Positions 28,895-37,496 of a stretch of DNA of 50,153 nt are shown piece by piece. A program made the position numbers and the translations under genes. The notes beneath the pieces are model-generated. The model searched no databases and was not told the DNA's origin. It saw only the letters and a list, made by a program, of their open reading frames with translations. The first letter of the stretch is position 1; each line of letters opens with the position of its first letter. Source of the DNA: Bacteroidota bacterium (GTDB lineage Bacteria > Bacteroidota > Bacteroidia > Cytophagales > Cyclobacteriaceae); assembly GCA_016191555.1 (NCBI GenBank), contig JACPVX010000045.1, forward strand, positions 64,764 to 114,916, read 5' to 3'.

Positions 28895-29578
28895 GTGAAG
28901 TATAGCGAGTTCGAAAATATCATGTCCACTACCCGGATGGGGCGTTATTTAGCTGCTTGTAATAGCAACTCAAAACAGGCAATGACATTGTACCGCAAAA
29001 ATCTGCAGCTTTCGCAGGAATTATTTACAGTCATCAGCTGCTTTGAAATAGCATTAAGAAATTCAATCGACCAACACTATCAGACCACTCATGGCAACAA
29101 TTGGTTAAGGCAAGCCGCTTCTGCGGGTGGAATATTTGATAATCAAAAATGCAGACTTACGGCTAATAGTATTAATGAAGCCGTCCAGAAATTAAACGCG
29201 AATTACACACATAATAAGCTGGTAGCCGAGTTAGGCTTTGGTTTCTGGCGCTATATGTTTGCTCCACATCAATTTCTATTGGCAGGTCAGTCATTGCTAG
29301 CAATTTTTCCTGCTAAACCACAAAGTACACCTGGTATGCAGTACAACGCATCCTTTGTATTTAATCAACTTTCCAAAATCAATAATGTGAGAAATAGGAT
29401 TGCACATCATGAGCCGATATTTTTTTTATCAGGACAACCCACCAAAAGCACTACCTATGCCCGTCAGCATTACACCCTACTACTTCAATTATTTCAATGG
29501 ATGACCATAGATGAAGGTAAACTTCTGTATGGTCTCGACCACATTAATACGATTTGCGACAAAATCGATAATTTATAA
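28895..29578 (+). CDS. Abi family protein (AbiD/AbiF-like, HEPN-type)
   Basis: 227 aa, helical, no signal peptide. The start MKYSEFENIMSTTRMGRYLAAC, the segment FTVISCFEIALRNSIDQHY and the C-terminal motif R166-N-R-I-A-H171-H (R-x4-H, the HEPN ribonuclease signature) are features of the Abi_2/AbiD-F group of phage abortive-infection proteins. I expect an RNase that acts on infection; no antitoxin partner lies next to it. The GTG at 28895 is taken as start because the MKYSEFE beginning is conserved in relatives as I remember them; an ATG nine codons on is the alternative. It sits alone in a 1.5-kb segment bracketed by 16-bp direct repeats. Confidence 0.85.
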   Translation: MKYSEFENIMSTTRMGRYLAACNSNSKQAMTLYRKNLQLSQELFTVISCFEIALRNSIDQHYQTTHGNNWLRQAASAGGIFDNQKCRLTANSINEAVQKLNANYTHNKLVAELGFGFWRYMFAPHQFLLAGQSLLAIFPAKPQSTPGMQYNASFVFNQLSKINNVRNRIAHHEPIFFLSGQPTKSTTYARQHYTLLLQLFQWMTIDEGKLLYGLDHINTICDKIDNL

Positions 29579-29674
29579 TAGTAGAAAGGAATAGAAATTT
29601 AAGTCAATTGGATTTTACTGATTCCAGAAATTGGTGTTGATACCTGGTTTTTCGTTAATAGATACTAATGGAAA

Positions 29675-29690
29675 AAAGGCCGAGTAACCA
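29675..29690 (+). repeat. 16-bp direct repeat, right copy
   Basis: AAAGGCCGAGTAACCA, identical to 28150-28165. It follows the Abi-type gene by 96 bp and is a non-coding remnant of the hydroxylase gene end, which suggests the segment between entered at or duplicated this sequence. Confidence 0.8.
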
Positions 29691-29786
29691 CTCGCAATTC
29701 ATTTCAACCCTTTAATATAAGCTTGTAGCCAAGGCTTTGATTTTATTGTTACTTCGTAAATCGTCAATAACCTAAATCATCGTTCT

Positions 29787-32027
29787 ATGCGATCCATTCT
29801 CTCAAGCTTGCTGTTGCTGGTAAGCGTTTGTGCGCTGGCACAAAACAAATCTCTCATTGGTTTTTCTCCGGCTGCTGCCGAAGCGCACACCCAGGCGGAA
29901 GCTAAATTCGACAGCTACCTGAAAGCCAAAAACATTGACGACTGGATCAAACGTCTTTCCGCGCATCCGCACCACGTGGGCTCACCGTACGGCAAAGACA
30001 ATGCAGAGTTTATGGTCAGCTTGTTTCGCAGCTGGGGCTACGAAGCGGAGATCGAAACATACTATGTGCTCTTTCCTTCGCCTAAGGTGCGCGTATTGGA
30101 GATGGTCTCTCCTACTACCTTCAAAGCTAAACTGGAAGAACCGGCATTGAAAGAAGATGCCACCTCCGGACAGAAATCAGAACAACTGCCCATCTATAAC
30201 TGCTGGTCGCCCGATGGCGAAGTAACGGCCGAGTTGGTGTATGTAAACTATGGTGTGCCCGATGACTACGAACAACTGGAGCGCATGGGCATAGATGTAA
30301 AAGGTAAAATTGTGATTGCTAAATACGGTGGCTCGTGGCGCGGTATCAAGCCGAAGGTGGCGCAAGAGCACGGAGCGATTGGCTGCATCATCTATTCCGA
30401 CCCGGCCGGTGATGGCTACGCGCAAGGCGATGTCTACCCGAAAGGAGCTTATAAAAATCAATACGGTGCGCAGCGCGGATCGGTATTGGATATGCCCATC
30501 TATCCGGGAGACCCGCTCACTCCGAATTACGGATCGACCAAAGAAGCCAAGCGCATCGACCGCAGTGAGGCGAAAAATCTATTGAAGATTCCGGTGATAC
30601 CCATCTCGTATGGTGATGCACAACCATTGTTACAAGCATTGGGTGGACCGGTAGCGCCCGAGAAATGGCGCGGTGCCTTGCCCATCACGTATCACATCGG
30701 TCCCGGACCTTCGAAAGTACATTTGAAATTAGCTTTCAACTGGGATACAAAGCCCGCCTATAACGTGATTGCCAAAATGCGCGGCACGGAGTTGCAAGAT
30801 GAATGGGTGATTCGCGGCAACCACCACGATGCGTGGGTGAATGGCGCCAACGATCCGGTGAGTGGCATGGCGGCTCTGATGGAAGAAGCCCGCGCGGTGG
30901 GCGAGTTGGTGAAGAGCGGCTGGAAGCCCAAGCGCACGATCATCTACTGCGCGTGGGATGCCGAAGAGCCTTCGCTGATGGGATCGACCGAATGGGTGGA
31001 AGATCATTGGGATGAACTGGTCGATAAGACCGTGGCGTATATTAACTCCGACTCCAACGGACGTGGCTTTCTGTTTGCCGAAGGATCGCACACACTCGAA
31101 CCGTTGATGAGTGGCATCAGCAAAGATGTGACCGACCCGCAAACAGGAATCAGTTTATTTGAGCGAAGGAAATCGTTGGATGCTTCGAACGCATCGGGCG
31201 TGAAAGCGAAGAAAGACATACTCGCACGCAAATCGTTGAGCATTGGTGCGCTCGGTGCGGGCTCGGACTACTCTCCTTTCATTCAACACTTAGGCATTGC
31301 CTCGCTGAACTTAGGCTTTGGTGGTGAGAATGGCGGTGGCGAATATCACTCCGTGTACGATTCGTACGATCACTACAAACGTTTCAAAGATCCGACTTTC
31401 GAATATGGCGTGGCGCTGGCGAAAACAGCAGGACGTGCTACGTTGCGCATCGCGAATGCAGAAGTTCTGCCCTTCGACTTTGCGGCTTTTCATAAAACCG
31501 TGAATACGTATGTGACCGAAGTGACTACCCTGCTCGACAACCTCCGCGAAAGCACGGAGATTGAAAACCAAATGATCCGCGAAAAGCGCTATGTATTGGC
31601 GCAAGATCCGACTGAGAAATATGTTCCTCCCGTAGTCAAGGAATCAGTGCCTTATCTGAATTTCTCCAGCCTGCAGAATGCCATACTTCAATTAGAGAAA
31701 AGCACCGCCAAATATGCGGAGTTAGCGGCTGCGAATCCGAATCCTCTCACGAACCGCAATCAACTCAACGAGTTGTTGTATAAATCCGAGCGCAAACTAT
31801 TGGTCGATGCAGGTCTTCCCCGCAGAGCCTGGTACAAACACACTATTTACGCACCCGGTTTCTATACCGGCTATGGTGTGAAGACACTGCCCGGTGTGCG
31901 CGAAGCAATTGAGCAGCGCAGTTGGAAGGAAGCACAAGAGCAAATTGAAATTGCCGCAAAGGCCCTCGAGAATTTTAATCAGCAAGTAGAAGCTGCCTCG
32001 AAGATTTTGACCCAAAAAAGTCATTAG
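29787..32027 (+). CDS. secreted M28 family metallopeptidase (glutamate carboxypeptidase II-like)
   Basis: 746 aa with a signal peptide (about residues 1-18, ending ALAQ). The order of domains is that of glutamate carboxypeptidase II/transferrin receptor relatives: peptidase part with a protease-associated domain inserted (about 130-300, GKIVIAKYGGSWRGIKPKVAQEHGAIGCIIYSD), zinc site NHHDAWVNGANDPVSG (about 350), catalytic pair in AWDAEEPSLMGSTEWVED, later ligands in NSDSNG and GGEYHSVYDSYDHYKRF, and a C-terminal helical dimerisation domain. A periplasmic or exported aminopeptidase or dipeptidase role is likely. Codon use is more G+C-rich than its left neighbour, the Abi gene. Several long open frames on both strands inside it are shadows. 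Confidence 0.93.
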   Translation: MRSILSSLLLLVSVCALAQNKSLIGFSPAAAEAHTQAEAKFDSYLKAKNIDDWIKRLSAHPHHVGSPYGKDNAEFMVSLFRSWGYEAEIETYYVLFPSPKVRVLEMVSPTTFKAKLEEPALKEDATSGQKSEQLPIYNCWSPDGEVTAELVYVNYGVPDDYEQLERMGIDVKGKIVIAKYGGSWRGIKPKVAQEHGAIGCIIYSDPAGDGYAQGDVYPKGAYKNQYGAQRGSVLDMPIYPGDPLTPNYGSTKEAKRIDRSEAKNLLKIPVIPISYGDAQPLLQALGGPVAPEKWRGALPITYHIGPGPSKVHLKLAFNWDTKPAYNVIAKMRGTELQDEWVIRGNHHDAWVNGANDPVSGMAALMEEARAVGELVKSGWKPKRTIIYCAWDAEEPSLMGSTEWVEDHWDELVDKTVAYINSDSNGRGFLFAEGSHTLEPLMSGISKDVTDPQTGISLFERRKSLDASNASGVKAKKDILARKSLSIGALGAGSDYSPFIQHLGIASLNLGFGGENGGGEYHSVYDSYDHYKRFKDPTFEYGVALAKTAGRATLRIANAEVLPFDFAAFHKTVNTYVTEVTTLLDNLRESTEIENQMIREKRYVLAQDPTEKYVPPVVKESVPYLNFSSLQNAILQLEKSTAKYAELAAANPNPLTNRNQLNELLYKSERKLLVDAGLPRRAWYKHTIYAPGFYTGYGVKTLPGVREAIEQRSWKEAQEQIEIAAKALENFNQQVEAASKILTQKSH

Positions 32028-32051
32028 ACTTTTTTGCACTTCGTGCTGACG

Positions 32052-32238
32052 ATTGAAAATGAACTAGTTCACATTGTTTCTTTAAAGTAAGATCTTCGTT
32101 CATTTTCAATGTCAGGTCTTACGACTCCTACAGTCGTGTAAGACTCGTAGCAGGTTAACCCCGATAATCCTGACTCAATTATCAGGATTCATCGGCCCGG
32201 AGGGCAAAATTGTCAATCCTAATGACAATTTTGGGGTT
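32052..32238. other. cluster of inverted repeats (possible structured element)
   Basis: Four hairpins in 190 bp: a 13-bp perfect repeat ATTGAAAATGAAC / GTTCATTTTCAAT (32052-32064 with 32098-32110); GTCTTACGACT with AGTC(GT)GTAAGAC (32116-32144); CCGAT-AATCCTGA with TCAGGATT-C-ATCGG (32161-32195); AAAATTGTCA with TGACAATTTT (32206-32232). AACCCC (32157-32162) and GGGGTT (32233-32238) enclose the last two, giving a three-way junction, though the first bases overlap the third stem. It lies between convergent genes. Confidence 0.7.
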
Positions 32239-32267
32239 GATGCAGCGATAGAAAAATAGCTTCCAAC

Positions 32268-32301
32268 AAAAGAGCCGCACTCTGTCGAATGCGGCTCTTT
32301 T
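32268..32301. terminator. bidirectional terminator
   Basis: AAAAGAGCCGCA pairs perfectly with TGCGGCTCTTTT over 12 bp, with A and T runs at its ends. It ends the minus-strand lipoprotein gene (stop at 32321) and can also stop transcription from the M28 peptidase. Confidence 0.9.
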
Positions 32302-32320
32302 TATTAACGGCTGACTTTGT

Positions 32321-32764
32321 TTAGTCTTTTTTCTCGTGTTCGTGCTTTTCACCACCACCATGCCATGCTTCCATGATCGCGTGGAAGCTATCGTGAAGGG
32401 CGTTGAGGGACGAACCAAGGGCTGCATCATCGGCACCGCTTTTAATCATATCCGCCAAAGCGCGGGTATCGGCTTTTAACTTTTGCAAGCTTTCTTTTAC
32501 TTCGTCATTGTTCACTTTTTCAGGAAGCGCAGCGCTGGCCCACTTGTCGGCTTCGGTAGCCATTTCTTCGGCCAGTTGTTTTACCGGTGCGAGGTTTGCC
32601 GAATCTTTGTACGGGTGAAATGCCTCCGCCATAATCATGTGGAACGAATCCATTTCTTTCCAGTCGTTGGATTCTTCTTTTGGAGCTTCGGCTGTTTGTT
32701 GCTTGGTTGAACAAGCTACAGCTACTAGAAAACTAAGTGCAATCAGGAGTCTATTGGTCTTCAT
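32321..32764 (-). CDS. small His-containing lipoprotein of unknown function
   Basis: 147 aa from the ATG at 32764; longer readings lack sense, and a promoter sits just upstream of this start. Lipoprotein signal of about 18 residues with lipobox VAVAC. The mature part is helical and carries paired histidines in two places (SFHMIMAEAFHPYKD and LHDSFHAIMEAWHGG), then a His/Glu-rich tail GGGEKHEHEKKD. This pattern suggests a metal- or heme-binding four-helix bundle in the periplasm, but I do not recognise the family. It ends at the terminator 32268-32301. Confidence 0.82.
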   Translation of the reverse strand: MKTNRLLIALSFLVAVACSTKQQTAEAPKEESNDWKEMDSFHMIMAEAFHPYKDSANLAPVKQLAEEMATEADKWASAALPEKVNNDEVKESLQKLKADTRALADMIKSGADDAALGSSLNALHDSFHAIMEAWHGGGEKHEHEKKD

Positions 32765-32778
32765 AAAAATAATTTTGG

Positions 32779-32809
32779 CAAAGATACAGGATCGCGGGGA
32801 ATGGGCAAT
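32779..32809 (-). promoter_or_regulatory. promoter of the small lipoprotein gene
   Basis: On the minus strand ATTG (32809-32806), a 19-bp spacer and TATCTTTG (32786-32779), a perfect TAnnTTTG. The start codon is 14 bp on, so the leader is very short. Confidence 0.72.
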
Positions 32810-32936
32810 TGCCACGAATGTCAAATATGCATTTCCAACTATTGAGCGCATTTAAAACACCACTGCGTTTCGTGCCACGGTATTGCACCGCCATGATATA
32901 GGCTTTGCTTGGCACGATGTTAATACCACCAATTAC

Positions 32937-33011
32937 CCACGGGTTAAAGCCCGTGGCTATAAATAGATCATACGGAGTTTGCGTATGGAATGGGAATGAA
33001 AGCCGTGGCTT
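32937..33011. repeat. REP-like group of three small palindromes
   Basis: CCACGGG/CCCGTGG (32937-32956), CATACG/CGTATG (32969-32987) and AAGCC/GGCTT (33000-33011) in a row. The text CACGGGTTAAAGCCCGTGGCTAT resembles REP elements associated with REP-type tyrosine transposases in Bacteroidota, as far as I remember; no transposase is in the window. The group is just past the stop of the ABC transporter gene and could act as its terminator. Confidence 0.6.
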
Positions 33012-33019
33012 TGAAAGGA

Positions 33020-36000
33020 TTACTTCTTCTGCTTATACTTTCTGCGCATCGCCAGCGCGTGAACGAGTTTCTTCAACACCTCAAAATAAAGGGTAACATA
33101 CAAGATGATCGTCATCAGCCAGATGATCGAGATGTTGAAATACAAGGTATCAAACTTGCGCCCCATGAAATGCTTCTGTGGCACATAGAAATTCTCTCGG
33201 AAATCAAATTGATAGGCCGGGCGATGGTCTTCGAAGAAGATCGGATAAATCTTTTGCACCAATTCACCCTTCCATTCGACAATCCGCACCGGATCGGTGG
33301 AGTTTTCAACCAATCGATTGACGGATTCATTCTGATACTTTAAGCGCATCCGTTCAAACTCGGCCCTTTGCTCGGGCGTTTTCGTCAACGCCATCATCAA
33401 CTTCTCTTTTTCTTCGGTGGCTTTGGCATTGCGAATGCCATAGTATTGACGCAGTGTGATTAAAAACTTCTGCACACTACTAAACACCGCTGAATCAAAC
33501 TTGCCAGTGGTCAACCGATCGACTTCCGGCAGTTTGTTTTCGCCAACATAGGTAAGCTCATTTTTAATTTCCGTCCGCAACAAATCGAGAGCCGCTTTAG
33601 TCTCGTTGCCGTCCTTCTGATTGCGCCAATCGCTGCGGTGGTTGAGTACAAACGACAACTTCGATTCGAGGGCAGGCAAATAATACAAGCGCTTGTAATC
33701 GGCAATGGCGCGCTTCTGATCCAACGCATAGAATTGCTTCTCGTACGGATTGTCTTTGAACTGCGTCACCATGTATGCCTCAAACGCCCAGCGGGATGCC
33801 ATCATCTCGCCCATCACGGGTATCCCGTTCGGTGTGCCCACCTTCGGATTAAATTTATCAAAGCTGATTACCACTCCGCTCAACAGCAACTGCGGAATAA
33901 TCAGGATCGGAATCAAAATGTAAATGGTAACAGCGGAATCGAAAGCAGCTGAAATATTCAGCCCCAACATATTGGCAAAGCACGCGCACGAAAACAAAAT
34001 CAGCCAATATCGCATCTCGCCAAACGGAATCTCCATCAACCAGTTGCCCACTAAAATGAAGCAGATGGTTTGCACAGCCGATAGTGTAAAGAGTATACCA
34101 ATCTTCGAAACGTAGTAGCTGCTTCTGCTGAGATGCAGATACGTTTCGCGCTTTAATATCTTGCGATCGCGGAAAATCTCTTCGGCACTGATTATCAATC
34201 CGACAAAGAGCGCTACCACAATACTCATAAAGAAATAGACCGGAATATTGTAGTTATGGAAGAACGTATACTCGGGCTTGGCTACGCCCACGGCATCGTA
34301 GTATTTTACGAAGTAACCAATAAACAGCGCGAGCACCGGAGTGAGCAGCAAATTGACGGTGATGTATTGCCGATTGGCGAGCTTGGATAAAACATCGCGG
34401 ATGATAAACACCCACAACTGTTTGAACCAGTTCGGAATTTTTTGCGTCACCGGCAGCGGATCTTGCACTTCTTCCACCTTCGGTATCTTGATCTTCTGCT
34501 TAAAATATTGATACCACTGTCCGGGTGAAACTTTGCGCGTGTGCGTAAAGCGTCCGTACTCATTCACCACACGTGTTTCAATAATATTAAAGACCTGTTC
34601 GGGATTAATGTTACCGCATTCCGGACAAGCGCCCGGGTTCTTATTGGCTGCGTTGATGATGTCCTGAAAATAATTCACCGACTCAGCCGGATTACCATAG
34701 TAAATCTGGAAGCCGCCCACATCTAAGATGATGAGTGTGTCAAACATCTTGAAGATATCGGAAGACGGTTGATGGATGACCACAAAGATCATTTTGCCGC
34801 GGAGCGAAAGTTCTTTGAGCAAGTCCATGATGTTTTCCGAATCGCGGGACGACAAGCCGGACGTGGGCTCATCGACAAATAAAACGGTAGGCTCGCGCAG
34901 CAATTCCAATCCGATGTTCAGGCGCTTGCGTTGCCCGCCACTGATGGTCTTCTCCAAAGGTGAACCTACTTTCAAATTTCGGATTTCGGATAAGCCCAGG
35001 TTGAGCAGTACCTTCTCTACCAAATCGCCAATCTCCTTACGGGAATAGTGACCAAAGCACAGACGCGCACTGTAATATAAATTTTGGAAAACCGTCAGGT
35101 CGTCCATCAACAGATCATCTTGCGGAATGAACCCGACAATTCCTTCCAGCTTATCCGGATTTTTATGAATGTCGATGCCGTTGATCAACACGCGCCCGCT
35201 GGACGGCAACTCGGAGCCGTTGAGCACGCTTAGCAGCGTGGACTTTCCCGAACCGCTGGCGCCCATCAGCCCGATCAACTTCCCTCCCGTCTCGGCAATG
35301 TTTACATTCTGTAATCCGGCACGGCCACTCTTGAAATGATAAAAGAGGTGATCGGCCACAAAGCTGATTTCCGTATCGGTTTCTTCAAACAAAAACTTGC
35401 CCACCACATCGCTGTAGTAGACCGGTTCGATCTTTGCTCCGCGAATGGTGCTGCCGGTGGGGAACACATCGATCTTCCGGCTTTTCAGCGTAATGCTATT
35501 CAGCGTAAGCGGTGTGATGCCCAGGTATTTAATGAAGTACGTTTCAATATCCGACAGGCGTAGAATGGCAATCAATCCCGTCAGGTTTTTAGCTACAATG
35601 CGCGGCCCCGGATGTTTATTCTCGTCCGAGCCTTCATCAATAATCAAGATTTGTTTAGAACCGAGTTCTTCAATATCGTGGCCCAACACAAACGAGCGCA
35701 TCGCGCGGAAGTCTTTGGCCGGAATTTTCAGTGCTTCACTAATGTAGAAGATGAGGTTGCTCTGGCGCTCGGAAAGGTTGTCATCGGCAAACACCAGCTC
35801 GATGATTTTGATCACGAGCACCACCTTTTGCTGCATGGTGAGGGCCTGATTAACCTTTTTGGAGATCTGCATGATCTGCGCCCAGTCGTCTACAAACTCC
35901 TGAGTCTCAGCGTCTACATTGGCCAGGGGGCCGTTGGCGGCAATACGCTTGTTGGTTTTGCAGAAATCGTCAAATAGCGTGAGGTAGTAGCGGGTGCCAT

Positions 36001-36118
36001 CCTGATTGAGGTGCAGCGACAAAAACTCTTTGATAATCGCCCGCTCATCTTCGGTGATGCGTTCCTTGGCTACAATGGCAAAAAATTGAATGACAGCCTT
36101 AAGTAGTTCCTCGCTCAT
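33020..36118 (-). CDS. ABCG-like ABC transporter with N-terminal TerB-like domain
   Basis: 1032 aa. Residues about 1-150 are an all-helical acidic domain that looks TerB-like (LLKAVIQFFAIVAKERITEDERAIIKEFL and VVLVIKIIELVFADDNLSERQ). Residues 155-265 form an unassigned linker. The ATPase follows: Walker A GASGSGKS at 286-293, Q-loop FIPQDDLL, signature ISGGQRKRLN, Walker B VLFVDEPTSGLSSRDS and H-loop VIHQPSSD. Then about six membrane segments (580-790, and one at the C-terminus near 1000-1020) with a long soluble insert between. Order ATPase-then-permease and the PTSGL/KR motifs are those of ABCG (White-type) half transporters, exporters of lipids or other hydrophobic compounds. Substrate unknown. 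It is a single-gene unit. Confidence 0.88.
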   Translation of the reverse strand: MSEELLKAVIQFFAIVAKERITEDERAIIKEFLSLHLNQDGTRYYLTLFDDFCKTNKRIAANGPLANVDAETQEFVDDWAQIMQISKKVNQALTMQQKVVLVIKIIELVFADDNLSERQSNLIFYISEALKIPAKDFRAMRSFVLGHDIEELGSKQILIIDEGSDENKHPGPRIVAKNLTGLIAILRLSDIETYFIKYLGITPLTLNSITLKSRKIDVFPTGSTIRGAKIEPVYYSDVVGKFLFEETDTEISFVADHLFYHFKSGRAGLQNVNIAETGGKLIGLMGASGSGKSTLLSVLNGSELPSSGRVLINGIDIHKNPDKLEGIVGFIPQDDLLMDDLTVFQNLYYSARLCFGHYSRKEIGDLVEKVLLNLGLSEIRNLKVGSPLEKTISGGQRKRLNIGLELLREPTVLFVDEPTSGLSSRDSENIMDLLKELSLRGKMIFVVIHQPSSDIFKMFDTLIILDVGGFQIYYGNPAESVNYFQDIINAANKNPGACPECGNINPEQVFNIIETRVVNEYGRFTHTRKVSPGQWYQYFKQKIKIPKVEEVQDPLPVTQKIPNWFKQLWVFIIRDVLSKLANRQYITVNLLLTPVLALFIGYFVKYYDAVGVAKPEYTFFHNYNIPVYFFMSIVVALFVGLIISAEEIFRDRKILKRETYLHLSRSSYYVSKIGILFTLSAVQTICFILVGNWLMEIPFGEMRYWLILFSCACFANMLGLNISAAFDSAVTIYILIPILIIPQLLLSGVVISFDKFNPKVGTPNGIPVMGEMMASRWAFEAYMVTQFKDNPYEKQFYALDQKRAIADYKRLYYLPALESKLSFVLNHRSDWRNQKDGNETKAALDLLRTEIKNELTYVGENKLPEVDRLTTGKFDSAVFSSVQKFLITLRQYYGIRNAKATEEKEKLMMALTKTPEQRAEFERMRLKYQNESVNRLVENSTDPVRIVEWKGELVQKIYPIFFEDHRPAYQFDFRENFYVPQKHFMGRKFDTLYFNISIIWLMTIILYVTLYFEVLKKLVHALAMRRKYKQKK

Positions 36119-36247
36119 TTACAACCCGGTAGTTTCCGTTAAAAATCACCGTTAAAATACATAAAAACAATGGATGAAAACTAACTAAAGTCATTTCCTT
36201 TTAATGGCATTTGTAGTTTCTTTACGGCTTCATTTTAATTCCCCGTT

Positions 36248-37117
36248 ATGAAGAAAAGTTTCCTGCTTGCGCTCGCCTGTATCGCCTCTATTTATAGCTT
36301 CGCTCAGTCTTCCGTGTTGTGGGAGATTTCCGGCAACGGGTTGAAGAATCCATCGTACATTTTAGGTACGCTCAAGTTCATTGGCGAGAAGGAGTTTTAC
36401 GTTCCCAAAGAAGTAAGTGAGCGAATCAAAGGCTCAACCTTGTTTGCCATTGAAGATCAGGTAGATCACCATGCGCAACACGAATTAAACGTTGCCCTTC
36501 ATTTTGAAAAAGGTAAGTCACTGGCAACGGAACTTCCCGCTGCGGATTATAAAAAAGTAGTGGCCTTCTTCGAAAAGGAGTTTGGCATCAACCAAAAACA
36601 ATTTGAAGCGAAGTATGCCAAGATCAAACCATTGGCGCTATCCATTTTAATGACGCGCCTGACGCTGAAAGAAAAGGTGAAGTACTTTGACATTGAGTTG
36701 CTGTTGCTCGCCAAGAAAAATAAAGTGGCCACCTTTAGTTTAGAACCTATTGAGCGCGAGGCGCAGGCACTGAACGCCTACCCGATGTATAATCAGGTGA
36801 AGGCCTTGCTGCACAGCATCGATAACTTCGAAACGCAGAAGGCGGAGTTTCAAAAGTTGATGAGTAACTATCCGCAAGAATCGCTGGAAGAGATTTTTGA
36901 ATTTACGCTACACCCCGTAGAAAACAATCCGCTGTTTGTGGATGAGTTTTATACTAAGCGCAACGCGGAATGGCTGCCCAAGATTGAAAAGATGGTAAAA
37001 GAAAACACTGCGTTCATTGCCGTAGGCGTTGCACACTTAGAAGGCAATGCGGGATTGTTGGAATTGCTGAAGGCGAAGGGTTATACGCTGAAGGCGGTGC
37101 CGGTTGGGAAGAAGTAA
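36248..37117 (+). CDS. TraB/GumN family protein
   Basis: 289 aa with a signal peptide (about 1-20, ending SFAQ). The N-terminal SSVLWEISGNGLKNPSYILGTLKF and C-terminal RNAEWLPKIEKMVKENTAFIAVGVAHLEGNAGLLELLKAKGYTLKAV segments are the two GX2H-like blocks of the TraB/GumN (TIKI-like) family; in the first block the usual His after GT is replaced (GTLKF for GT.H), which may affect activity if it is a metalloprotease as TIKI proteins are. The second His (GVAHLEGN) is present. Exported. The last 104 bp overlap the 3' part of a minus-strand frame. Confidence 0.85.
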   Translation: MKKSFLLALACIASIYSFAQSSVLWEISGNGLKNPSYILGTLKFIGEKEFYVPKEVSERIKGSTLFAIEDQVDHHAQHELNVALHFEKGKSLATELPAADYKKVVAFFEKEFGINQKQFEAKYAKIKPLALSILMTRLTLKEKVKYFDIELLLLAKKNKVATFSLEPIEREAQALNAYPMYNQVKALLHSIDNFETQKAEFQKLMSNYPQESLEEIFEFTLHPVENNPLFVDEFYTKRNAEWLPKIEKMVKENTAFIAVGVAHLEGNAGLLELLKAKGYTLKAVPVGKK

Positions 37118-37490
37118 CGAGCTCTTCAAAATAAGCCCCACCATTCGTAACCGTCAGGTTTTTAAGTTCGATAAACGCTCCTTCCCTTTTCCACTGAAGA
37201 TGCTCACTCCAAAAAGACGGGTATCTTATCATTGCCACCTGATTCGAATAAAAAGTAATGCTAGGACATTGATTACACAACGTCTGTTGTGAACCGCTCC
37301 GTTGCGAATAAATCCCCCACGTTCCAAGTAAGTCGTCCAACTTGGTTTTAGATTCAACCCATCTATGGTAAGGATTATCCTTTTTGGATTGAACTATTTC
37401 TTGTTTGTTTTCGGGGTGCGATGTACACGCTACCAACAAAATGAAAAGTAAATAGAAGCGCTGCAACGTTGTGTGGTGACTAGTGCTCAT
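37014..37490 (-). CDS. small lipoprotein, 3' part overlapping traB-like gene
   Basis: 158 aa with a lipoprotein signal (lipobox LLVAC, Cys at about residue 22). The middle (TKLDDLLGTWGIYSQRSGS, CNQCPSITFYSNQVAMIRYP, LQWKREGAFIEL) reads like a real small exported beta-rich protein of the kind that measures a deviation from a threshold in lipocalin-like families, but I do not recognise it. The last 35 residues are Pro/Ser-rich and lie antisense to the end of the TraB/GumN gene, so the true C-terminus may have been lost and replaced by readthrough. It starts 6 bp after a 45-aa exported peptide gene on the same strand. Confidence 0.6.
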   Translation of the reverse strand: MSTSHHTTLQRFYLLFILLVACTSHPENKQEIVQSKKDNPYHRWVESKTKLDDLLGTWGIYSQRSGSQQTLCNQCPSITFYSNQVAMIRYPSFWSEHLQWKREGAFIELKNLTVTNGGAYFEELVTSSQPAPPSAYNPSPSAIPTIPHCLLSVQRLRQ

Positions 37491-37496
37491 TTCTTC

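Noticed and set aside
30177..31604. Several antisense and shifted frames inside the M28 peptidase gene
   Set aside because: Shadows of a G+C-rich coding frame.
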